From: UBA1557 sp041675185
GTDB lineage: Bacteria > Patescibacteriota > Patescibacteriia > Magasanikbacterales > UBA922
NCBI GenBank assembly: GCA_041675185.1
Contig: JBAYUH010000023.1
Location: forward strand, 1-13,468
Direction: 5' to 3'
Length of the DNA stretch: 13,468 nucleotides
This document shows positions 5,619 to 12,341 of the stretch, piece after piece (positions within the stretch are counted from its first letter, which is position 1; every line of letters starts with the position of its first letter). A program made the position numbers and the translations under genes. The notes beneath the pieces are model-generated. The model was not told the origin of the DNA and made no database searches. It saw nothing but the letters and a program-made list of their open reading frames with translations.

Positions 5619-8063
5619 TTACCTCACTTCAGCTCCTACACTTTTCTTCAACTTTTCCAAAACTTGTTTGTGAATTTTTTCTACTTCTTCTGTTTCCAAA
5701 GTTTTCTTACTTGATTGGTAAGTAATGTGATAAGCTATACTCTTCTTTTCTTTACCGATTTTGTCACTTTCAAAAACATCAAATAAATCTACTTCCACAA
5801 TTAAATTACTAACTGATTTGATTATATTTAATATTTCTAGATTATTGACTTTTTTGTCCACGAGCAAAGCAACATCACGCAAAACACTAGGATATTGAGA
5901 AAGTATTTGATAATTATTTTTTTCTTTTACAAAATACAATACTTTGTTCAATGATATTTCTAATACGGCAACTCTAAAATCAATACCAATATTTTTTTGT
6001 ACAGCAGGATGAAGCTCGGCAATATGTCCCACAACCACTTCTCCAACAAAAATATTGGCAAAACGTGCTGGATGTAAATAACTTTCTGATATTTCTGATA
6101 TTTCTTGCAAAGAAAAATCTATGCCACAATCTGAAAATAAAGTTGCCAAAACATTGGACACTTCCAAAAAAGGTTTATCATTATTTTTGGAACCATAGAC
6201 AACAGAAAGTAGTGTATCTTGTTGTGGCAAAAGTTCATCACTATTTTCTTGCATACGATTTCCAGGTTCTTCACTATGGAAAACTTTACCTATTTCAAAC
6301 AAAGCAACTTCGTCAAAATTATGACTATTCTTTTCCAAACTTTCTAGCAAATTTGGCAAAAGACTGCGTCGTAAAAATGGTCTATCTTTGGCAATAGGAT
6401 TGCTCAACTCCAAATAATCTTTTTTGTCTAAAAATAATTTAGACAAAATTTGTGGTGAAACAAAAGAGTAATTATAACATTCAGCATAGCCACAAACTTT
6501 GGAAAGTACTTGTTCTACACATCTTTCCAATTTTCTTAGTTTATTTTGTTTTGGTGGATTGATTACAAACTCTGGCAAAGTAGCTTGTATTTTGTCATAA
6601 CCAAAAACACGAGCTATTTCTTCTACCAAATCTTCTTTGATACTAATATCTTTGGTAGCACGCCATGTAGGAATTTTTACTGACATGATTTCTTTTTTTT
6701 CAGTAACCACAAAACCCAAATTTTCCAAAATACTTACAAAATCTTTTTTGGTAATTTCTAATCCTAATTTTGTTTTTACAAAATCAAGAGAAATTTCCAA
6801 AGGTCCTTGATTTAGACTAAAAGATTTGACATCTACTAATTTACTCACCACTTTAGCTTCAGGACAAACTTGCAAGACAAGTTCCACTGCTTTTTTCATA
6901 GCCAACTCAGTCATGTTTGGATCAAGACTTTTTTCAAAACGAGATGAAGAATCACTACGAAGTCCCAATCTAGTAGAAGTCTTTCGAATAGATGAAGCAT
7001 TGAAATTGGCTGATTCGAAAATAATACTAGTAGTTTCGTCTTTTATTGCACTATTTTGACCTCCCATCACACCAGCAAGAGCCAAGATCTTTTCACTATC
7101 AGCAATTACCAAATCATGAGAATTCAATTCATATTCATTGTTATCCAAAGCAATAAATTTTTCACCACCACTAGCTTTTCTAACAAAAAGATTATTATCC
7201 TTAATTTTTGACTTATCAAACGCATGCATTGGCTGACCCAAATCCAACATAACAAAATTGGTAATATCTACAATATTGTTGATAGAATTTAGTCCTACAC
7301 TTGCCAATTTATTTTTCAACCATTCTGGAGATTCTGTAACTTTGACATTATCAATTGCCAAAGCCATATAACGATGACAAAGATTATGGTCTTCCACTTT
7401 TACATTTAATTTGTAAGAAACTTTTTTTGGAATTTTAATTTCTGAAATTTGATAATCTTTTATTTTTTTATTAAATAAAACAGCAACTTCACGAGCCAGA
7501 CCATAATGTCCCCACAAATCTGGACGATTGGAAAGTGATTTATTGTCAACATCTAAAATAGTATCATCAAGACCTAAAGCTTTGGCAATATTTTCACCTG
7601 GTTTGGATTTGAATTCTGACAAATCCAAAATTTCTTTTTCACTTTTACTTGGATACATTTCGCCCAAACCAATTTCTTCTGAAGCACAAATCATACCAAA
7701 TGATTCTAGACCACGGATCTTAGCTTTTACCAGCTCTACCAATTCCCCTTCACCATGCCATTTTACTTTGGCGCCAATTTTTCCAAAAACAACTTTCATA
7801 CCTTCTACAACATTACTACCACCACAAACAACTTGGAAAGTTTCGCTACCATCAAATACACTACAAACACTTAGTTTGTCAGCATCAGGATGTTTCTCCA
7901 CCTTTTTTACAAGTCCAACTACAATATTATCAAAATTTTTATTTTGTTTCACAACTTCTTCTACCTCAACAGTACTTGCTTTCAATTTTTCAGCCACTTC
8001 TTCAGCTGAGATTGACTCAGGTAAATCTACATATTGTTTTAACCACTTAAATGAAATTTGCAT
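5619..8063 (-). CDS. pheT: Phenylalanine--tRNA ligase subunit beta
   Basis: PheT is the beta subunit of the (alpha-beta)2 phenylalanyl-tRNA synthetase and carries tRNA recognition and editing. At 814 aa it is full length (E. coli 795). Domains in order are the opening MQISFKWLKQYVDLP, an EMAP-like tRNA-binding domain (about 39-150, with HPDADKLSVC), the B3/B4 editing domain (about 210-400, with INNIVDITNFVMLDLGQPMH), the B5 DNA-binding-like domain (about 405-480), a catalytic-like core, and the FDX-ACB anticodon-binding domain at about 720-814 (QYPSVLRDVALLV). The ATG lies 9 bp after the pheS stop codon, typical translational coupling, again with no Shine-Dalgarno motif. No terminator is visible after it. 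All expected domains are present and no frameshift is seen. Confidence 0.98.
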   Translation of the reverse strand: MQISFKWLKQYVDLPESISAEEVAEKLKASTVEVEEVVKQNKNFDNIVVGLVKKVEKHPDADKLSVCSVFDGSETFQVVCGGSNVVEGMKVVFGKIGAKVKWHGEGELVELVKAKIRGLESFGMICASEEIGLGEMYPSKSEKEILDLSEFKSKPGENIAKALGLDDTILDVDNKSLSNRPDLWGHYGLAREVAVLFNKKIKDYQISEIKIPKKVSYKLNVKVEDHNLCHRYMALAIDNVKVTESPEWLKNKLASVGLNSINNIVDITNFVMLDLGQPMHAFDKSKIKDNNLFVRKASGGEKFIALDNNEYELNSHDLVIADSEKILALAGVMGGQNSAIKDETTSIIFESANFNASSIRKTSTRLGLRSDSSSRFEKSLDPNMTELAMKKAVELVLQVCPEAKVVSKLVDVKSFSLNQGPLEISLDFVKTKLGLEITKKDFVSILENLGFVVTEKKEIMSVKIPTWRATKDISIKEDLVEEIARVFGYDKIQATLPEFVINPPKQNKLRKLERCVEQVLSKVCGYAECYNYSFVSPQILSKLFLDKKDYLELSNPIAKDRPFLRRSLLPNLLESLEKNSHNFDEVALFEIGKVFHSEEPGNRMQENSDELLPQQDTLLSVVYGSKNNDKPFLEVSNVLATLFSDCGIDFSLQEISEISESYLHPARFANIFVGEVVVGHIAELHPAVQKNIGIDFRVAVLEISLNKVLYFVKEKNNYQILSQYPSVLRDVALLVDKKVNNLEILNIIKSVSNLIVEVDLFDVFESDKIGKEKKSIAYHITYQSSKKTLETEEVEKIHKQVLEKLKKSVGAEVR

Positions 8064-8072
8064 ATTTATATT

Positions 8073-9104
8073 TTAAAACTGTTGTAAAAACCTCAAATCT
8101 CCACTTTCCAAATGTCTGATATCTTCTATACCATATTTGAGCATCACAAGTCTAGTCAAACCAAAACCAAAAGCAAAACCTTGATAAATTTTTGGATCAA
8201 TATTTCCAGATTTTAGAACATGAGGATGAATCATACCTGCACCAAAAATTTCTAGCCAACCAGTATTTTTGCAAACTCGACAACCTTTTCCTTTGCACAA
8301 AAAACAAGTTACTTCACCATTGACACCCGGCTCAACAAATGGATAAAATTTTGGTCGAAGTTTCACCTGAGTTTCTTCACCATAAAGATGTTTGACCATA
8401 CTCTCTATCACACCTTTCATATGTCCAAAAGTGATATTTTTGTCTATCACTACACCTTCCAATTGGTGAAAAGTGTGTTCATGGCGAGGATCAGTAGCTT
8501 CATTACGAAAAACTTTTCCAGGTACAATCATACGAAGCGGTGCTCCATATTTTTGCATAGCACGTACTTGAACTGAAGATGTGTGAGTACGCATAACCCA
8601 GTTGTTATGGTCCTTGATAAAAAAAGTATCTTGCATGTCACGAGCAGGATGATCATCTGGAATATTTACTGCTTCGAAATTGTAATATTCACTTTCCAAT
8701 TCAGGACCATCCAAAACCATAAAACCCATAGAAGTAAAGAAATCTTCCAAATCATTTTGCACCAAAGTCACAGGATGCAAAGATCCGTGTCTTTCACGAG
8801 GTAATTTTGGTTGAGTAATATCTATTTTTTCTGTTTCTAACAAACTTTCCCATTTTTTATTTTCTAATTCTTGTTTTTTTTCTTCGTATATTTTTTCCAT
8901 TTCCACTTTGACATCATTAGTCAACGCTCCAACATTTTTTCTTTCATCTCCAATTAATTCTTTTAGACTTTTCATCATATTAGTCATCTCCCCAGCCTTA
9001 CGAGAAAAAAATTCGTTATACAAACTATCCAGACTTTCTAAGTCTGTAATTTTTTTTAATTTTTCATCGAAATCTTTTTTTAATTTTTCCAATTTATTTT
9101 TCAT
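8073..9104 (-). CDS. pheS: Phenylalanine--tRNA ligase subunit alpha
   Basis: PheS is the catalytic subunit that activates Phe and charges tRNA(Phe). It has 343 aa. Residues 1-90 form the Lys/Glu-rich N-terminal coiled coil. The class II core carries HPVTLVQNDLEDFF, GPELESEYYNFEAVNIPDDH, motif 2 (PGKVFRNEATDPRHEHTFHQ, about 195-214) and motif 3 (FAFGFGLTRLVMLKYGIEDIR, about 310-330). A four-cysteine knuckle (C267, C270, C275, C278; CFLCKGKGCRVC) sits between the EPG loop and the GWLEIFGAGM strand; such a knuckle occurs in PheS of several bacterial groups. The gene lies between rseP (59 bp upstream) and pheT (9 bp downstream), with a degenerate 9-bp repeat in the rseP-pheS gap. Confidence 0.98.
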   Translation of the reverse strand: MKNKLEKLKKDFDEKLKKITDLESLDSLYNEFFSRKAGEMTNMMKSLKELIGDERKNVGALTNDVKVEMEKIYEEKKQELENKKWESLLETEKIDITQPKLPRERHGSLHPVTLVQNDLEDFFTSMGFMVLDGPELESEYYNFEAVNIPDDHPARDMQDTFFIKDHNNWVMRTHTSSVQVRAMQKYGAPLRMIVPGKVFRNEATDPRHEHTFHQLEGVVIDKNITFGHMKGVIESMVKHLYGEETQVKLRPKFYPFVEPGVNGEVTCFLCKGKGCRVCKNTGWLEIFGAGMIHPHVLKSGNIDPKIYQGFAFGFGLTRLVMLKYGIEDIRHLESGDLRFLQQF

Positions 9105-9111
9105 AATTTTA

Positions 9112-9165
9112 TGTTGTAAATGATATAGATGTTGAAATTGTTGTAAATGTTATAAGTGTTATATT
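9112..9165 (+). repeat. Six degenerate 9-bp repeats between rseP and pheS
   Basis: The 9-bp frame runs TGTTGTAAA, TGATATAGA, TGTTGAAAT, TGTTGTAAA, TGTTATAAG, TGTTATATT. An exact 11-bp direct repeat TGTTGTAAATG occurs at 9112 and 9139, 27 bp (three units) apart. The last unit overlaps the rseP stop codon at 9164-9166. The length and cores such as TTACAA (minus strand) recall the 9-bp array before dnaE. Confidence 0.7.
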
Positions 9166-10396
9166 AGAACAATTTAGCCACATCTCTCCAAGTCACAATT
9201 ACTACCAAAACCATAAGCAATAGGAAACCAATAGTATGAGCCAATTGTTCATATTTCATTGGTACTGGTTTGCGTAATATTTTTTCCAAAATAACAAAGA
9301 CAATTCTACCACCATCAAGAGCAGGCAATGGCAAGATATTGATAGCTGCCAGACTAAGAGACAACATGGCCGTAACATTGAGTAAATAATTGAAGCCAAG
9401 TTTGGCACTTTGTCCAACAATAGTAGCAATTCCTACTGGACCAGACACATCGAAAAGTAAACCTTGTCCTAAAATAAGATTTTTTAATAAAAAATAAAAT
9501 CCTATAAAAACATTCACTAATACTATAAATGTTGCAGAAAATCCTTTGTAAATTGCCAAATACCATGGATACTTGATTACTCCAGCATCAGCAAGAGCAA
9601 TGCCAAATTTTGGTGTATCAGCATTTTTGATAATTTCTGGCGTCATTTTTATTACCAAATCTTGACCAGATCTTTCTATCAACAAAGAAGATTCTTCTGT
9701 ACTATGTGAATTTACATAATCAATCAATTTTTGAGAATTTATTTCTTCACCCAATAATTTATCGCCTTCAAACCAGACCATATTGGACTGGCCAATACGC
9801 AATATTTTGTCACCAAATTGTAGACCTGCAGTTTTGGCAGGAGAATTATCTTCTACTTGTTCGACAACCACACTAGCCTTTTCAACTACAATAGCTTGAG
9901 GGTCAATACCACCTGACAAATCAGTTGGCAAACCAATCATAAAACCAATGCTAAGAACAACACAAGCCAAAATTACATTCATCACGACACCAGCGGACAA
10001 AACAATAATACGTTGCCAAGCTTTCTTGGCACCAAAACTATCACTTTCTTTGATAGATTCACCATTTTCACCTTTTATTTTTACAAAACCACCAAGAGGT
10101 AATAAATTTATAGACCAAAGAGTTGCTGGAAATTCTTCACTTTTTTCCTTGCCACCAACAGTATTTGACAAAGTAGATTGTGAAGTTTCTTTTTGCGCTT
10201 GTGTTTTGCCATTGCCAAAAATCCAAACTATTTTTTTGGTATTTGGATCACGATAAAAACCACCGATGCGTGGAGGAAAACCAAAACCAAATTCAAAAAC
10301 TTTCATACCACTCATACGAGCAGTAATAAAATGACCAAATTCATGTACTACAACCAAAATTCCCAAAATTAAAATAAAAAGCAAAACAGTTAACAT
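9164..10396 (-). CDS. rseP: RseP-type intramembrane site-2 zinc metalloprotease
   Basis: This is an S2P/M50 membrane protease that cleaves transmembrane substrates within the bilayer. The zinc motif HEFGH (18-22) lies in the first helix, and the second metal site NILPLPALDGG (353-363, D361) lies in a C-terminal helix. A single PDZ domain spans about 178-268 (SPAKTAGLQFGDKIL at 185-199). Further helices lie near 128-155, 283-310 and 385-402. The length of 410 aa is slightly below the 450 aa of E. coli RseP, which has two PDZ domains. A hydrophilic Lys/Ser/Gly-rich insert (about 50-90) sits between the first helix and the conserved PLGGFVKIKGE strand. No RseA-like substrate is in the window. 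The gene is transcribed divergently from lemA; its leader holds A/T palindromes at 10410-10419 and 10419-10434 but no clear promoter. Confidence 0.95.
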   Translation of the reverse strand: MLTVLLFILILGILVVVHEFGHFITARMSGMKVFEFGFGFPPRIGGFYRDPNTKKIVWIFGNGKTQAQKETSQSTLSNTVGGKEKSEEFPATLWSINLLPLGGFVKIKGENGESIKESDSFGAKKAWQRIIVLSAGVVMNVILACVVLSIGFMIGLPTDLSGGIDPQAIVVEKASVVVEQVEDNSPAKTAGLQFGDKILRIGQSNMVWFEGDKLLGEEINSQKLIDYVNSHSTEESSLLIERSGQDLVIKMTPEIIKNADTPKFGIALADAGVIKYPWYLAIYKGFSATFIVLVNVFIGFYFLLKNLILGQGLLFDVSGPVGIATIVGQSAKLGFNYLLNVTAMLSLSLAAINILPLPALDGGRIVFVILEKILRKPVPMKYEQLAHTIGFLLLMVLVVIVTWRDVAKLF

Positions 10397-10452
10397 AGTG
10401 TGAAAAATTACAAATTTGTTATTTAATTAAATAAAATCTAAATATCTAAATA

Positions 10453-10482
10453 TTGACTAATTTGTCATAAGTATAGTAAAAT
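10453..10482 (+). promoter_or_regulatory. Probable lemA promoter
   Basis: TTGACT (10453-10458) and TAAAAT (10477-10482), each a 5/6 match, are 18 bp apart and face lemA. They lie within the 172-bp divergent rseP-lemA region. The predicted leader is about 80 nt. An inverted repeat TGAC-N6-GTCA (10454-10467) overlaps the -35 box and the start of the spacer. Confidence 0.55.
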
Positions 10483-10513
10483 ATACTCAGAAATAATAAT
10501 GACATTATGTCAT
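10454..10513. promoter_or_regulatory. Paired TGAC/GTCA inverted repeats, candidate operators
   Basis: Two similar inverted repeats flank the lemA start region: TGAC-N6-GTCA at 10454-10467, over the -35 box, and ATGACA-TTA-TGTCAT at 10499-10513, a perfect 6-bp-arm dyad just after the expected transcription start. Both continue into the same 8 bp, TGTCATAA (10463-10470 and 10508-10515). Their centres are about 45 bp apart. The position fits a repressor acting on lemA, but I cannot name the regulator. Confidence 0.4.
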
Positions 10514-10534
10514 AATTTAATTTATTTATCAATA

Positions 10535-10552
10535 GTGGAAAATTTATTCCAC
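10535..10552 (+). promoter_or_regulatory. Hairpin in the lemA leader
   Basis: GTGGAA (10535-10540) and TTCCAC (10547-10552) form a perfect 6-bp stem with a 6-nt loop, ending 16 bp before the lemA ATG. It would sit in the leader RNA close to the ribosome landing site. No U-run follows, so it is not a terminator. Confidence 0.45.
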
Positions 10553-10568
10553 ATTAAGACAACAATAT

Positions 10569-11144
10569 ATGACTGCACTGTATGTTATTTTAGCCATTGC
10601 CGTCCTAGCCATCTTCTGGATGGTAGGTGTTTACAATGGTCTCATCACCCTTCGCAACCGTGTCAAAGAAGCTTGGAGTGATATAGACGTCCAATTGAAA
10701 CGTCGTCATGATTTGATTCCAAATCTGATTGCTAGTGTCAAAGGTTACATGGTTCACGAAAAAACTTTACTTGAAAATGTTACCAAATTCCGTGCTGAAG
10801 CTATGACTGCTCAATCATCTGGTGATACTCAAGCTATGGCCCAAGCTGAAAACAAACTTGGTGGACTAATGCGTGATATCAAAGTTGCCATGGAAGCTTA
10901 TCCAGATTTGAAAGCCAATCAAAATGTCACCCAACTTATGGATGAGCTTTCAGATACTGAAAACAAAATCCAAGCTTCACGTCGCTTTTACAATGGTCAA
11001 GTTCGTGATTTCAATACTAAAATTGAAGTATTCCCAAACAACATGATTGCTGGAATGCTAAAATTTGAAAAATTCAATTTCTTTGAAGTAGAAAATGTAG
11101 AAGAAAGAGAAAATGTGAAAGTGGATCTAACTACTAGTAAATAG
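10569..11144 (+). CDS. lemA: LemA family membrane protein
   Basis: LemA proteins are small membrane-anchored helical proteins of incompletely known function, often encoded beside HtpX-type proteases. This one has 191 aa. One N-terminal membrane helix lies at about 3-23 and is followed directly by the family signature (YNGLITLRNRVKEAWSDIDV, 22-41, then QLKRRHDLIPNLI to 54). Two long helices follow, then the second signature FYNGQVRDFNTKIEVFPNN (about 141-159). The ATG gives the complete anchor; the leader has a hairpin and no Shine-Dalgarno motif. The last residues are TSK and the stop is TAG, both built from the GTAAATA heptad array that begins at 11137. It is the first gene of a lemA-htpX pair, 141 bp apart, and the gap is mostly the repeat element. 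Confidence 0.95.
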   Translation: MTALYVILAIAVLAIFWMVGVYNGLITLRNRVKEAWSDIDVQLKRRHDLIPNLIASVKGYMVHEKTLLENVTKFRAEAMTAQSSGDTQAMAQAENKLGGLMRDIKVAMEAYPDLKANQNVTQLMDELSDTENKIQASRRFYNGQVRDFNTKIEVFPNNMIAGMLKFEKFNFFEVENVEERENVKVDLTTSK

Positions 11145-11225
11145 TAGACAGACAACAGTAAATAGTACAAATTGAAAAACCTATTTACTGTTTACCATTT
11201 ACTATTTACTATTATCTATTTACTA
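11135..11225. repeat. Cargo-free inverted heptad element between lemA and htpX
   Basis: This 91-bp unit has five GTAAATA-type heptads reading rightwards (11137-11171) and six reading leftwards (11182-11223), all in exact 7-bp period. The outer ends TAGTAAATAG (11135-11144) and CTATTTACTA (11216-11225) are perfect 10-bp inverted repeats. The inner 12-bp arms at 11154-11165 and 11181-11192 are also perfect, leaving a 15-nt A-rich loop. The first heptad supplies the lemA stop codon. It matches the arms around the four-helix-bundle gene at 994-1495 but carries no gene. As RNA it could fold as a long weak hairpin between lemA and htpX. Confidence 0.85.
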
Positions 11226-11285
11226 AAAATATCTTAATAAAAAAAGTAAACATCAAAACAAAAATATACTAAACAAAACTTATTT

Positions 11286-12173
11286 ATGTACTCCCAAATT
11301 GACAGTAACAAACGCAAAACCAATATACTTATTGTCATCTTCACCATATTTGTGCTAACCATTGGTTGGTTTTTGGATTATTATATGGGTTATAGTTATG
11401 GTGCGGTAGTACTTGCCATGATTGTATCAGTCATTATGACTCTAGTCAGTTATTACAAAGGCGATAGTATTGCTCTAAAGTCAACTGGCGCTGTTGAAAT
11501 AAACAAAGAAACTAATCCTTATGTTTATCACATGGTTGAAAATTTGGTCATTACTGCTGGGATACCAATGCCAAAAGTCTATGTCATAAATTCAGAAGCA
11601 CTAAATGCTTTTGCCACTGGACGCGATCCTGAGCATGCTTCTATCGCTGTCACTTCAGGAATTGTAAAGGCTCTAGAAAATGAAGAATTGGAAGGTGTAC
11701 TTGCTCACGAAATGTCTCATATCAAAAATTATGATATTCGTGTTATGACTATTGTCGTAGTATTAGTTGGTACTATATCTCTACTTTCCAACTGGTTTTT
11801 TCGTGCTCGTATGTTTAGCAGTGGACGTCGTAGTTCAAATAATAACGAAGGGAATGCTGGTGGTATAATTATGATTATAGGATTAATTTTACTCATACTA
11901 TCACCTATCATTGCCAATCTTATCAAACTAGCAATTTCTCGCAAACGTGAATATCTTGCTGATGCTTCTGGATCTTTACTCACTCGTTACCCAGAAGGTC
12001 TGGCTCGAGCTCTAGAAAAAATCTCAGCTTCAGACACTCCACTAAAAACCGCAAGCACTGCTACAGCTCATCTTTTCATTTCCAATCCTTTCAAGAAACA
12101 ATCTTTTGCTAATATGTTTTCTACTCATCCACCTATCGATGACCGTATAAAGAAACTTAGAAGTATGATTTAA
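11286..12173 (+). CDS. htpX: HtpX-like membrane zinc metalloprotease (M48)
   Basis: HtpX is a membrane-bound M48 metalloprotease in membrane protein quality control. This 295-aa protein has two N-terminal helices (about 13-32 and 36-56), the zinc motif HEMSH (141-145), the third ligand in EYLADASG (E222), and two further helices (about 152-170 and 193-214). It ends in the typical tail THPPIDDRIKKLRSMI. The length is normal for the family (E. coli 293). A Ser/Arg/Asn-rich cytoplasmic loop occupies about 176-192. It follows lemA, a common pairing, and the two may act together at the membrane. A TATACT box at 11265-11270 could give htpX a short-leader promoter of its own, but no convincing -35 goes with it. 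A second, broken HtpX tail lies 40 bp downstream. Confidence 0.97.
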   Translation: MYSQIDSNKRKTNILIVIFTIFVLTIGWFLDYYMGYSYGAVVLAMIVSVIMTLVSYYKGDSIALKSTGAVEINKETNPYVYHMVENLVITAGIPMPKVYVINSEALNAFATGRDPEHASIAVTSGIVKALENEELEGVLAHEMSHIKNYDIRVMTIVVVLVGTISLLSNWFFRARMFSSGRRSSNNNEGNAGGIIMIIGLILLILSPIIANLIKLAISRKREYLADASGSLLTRYPEGLARALEKISASDTPLKTASTATAHLFISNPFKKQSFANMFSTHPPIDDRIKKLRSMI

Positions 12174-12213
12174 TTTATCCGCCGTAGTTCCTATGAAATA
12201 AGGAACGGAGGAG

Positions 12214-12258
12214 GATCCACCTATTGAAGATAGAATAAAAAAATTGAGAGAGATGTAA
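12214..12258 (+). pseudogene. Remnant of a second htpX 3' end
   Basis: Fourteen codons and a stop at 12214-12258 read DPPIEDRIKKLREM, nearly the same as the tail HPPIDDRIKKLRSM of the intact htpX that ends 40 bp upstream. It is in a different frame from htpX. A TAA at 12199-12201 closes the frame upstream and there is no start codon, so it cannot be a gene. Many synonymous codons differ (for example AGA for CGT, TTG for CTT), so it is not a fresh duplication. It may be the old tail of a diverged htpX left after replacement or deletion. A 6-bp dyad GTTCCT/AGGAAC (12187-12206) lies between the two tails. Confidence 0.7.
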
Positions 12259-12268
12259 CTCTATACAA

Positions 12269-12306
12269 AAAAATACCCCGCCTCTCGCGAGAGGCGGGGT
12301 ATTTTT
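12269..12306. terminator. Bidirectional terminator, 38-bp perfect palindrome
   Basis: Two perfectly complementary 19-bp arms meet with no spacer (12269-12287 and 12288-12306). Each has a 12-bp G+C-rich core flanked by TA and an A or T run, so a stem followed by U residues forms in either direction. It lies between convergent htpX and the surface-protein gene and should end both. Such a long uninterrupted palindrome could also extrude as a DNA cruciform. Confidence 0.92.
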
Positions 12307-12341
12307 GTTTACAAAATTATTAGGCACTGATATAAATCGAA

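Noticed and set aside
10419..10434. 16-bp A/T palindrome in the rseP leader as an operator
   Set aside because: It is made only of A and T in an A/T-rich gap, so chance is a sufficient explanation; noted only in the rseP entry.
10569..12173. HrcA/CIRCE heat-shock control of lemA-htpX
   Set aside because: No TTAGCACTC-N9-GAGTGCTAA element is present upstream of either gene.
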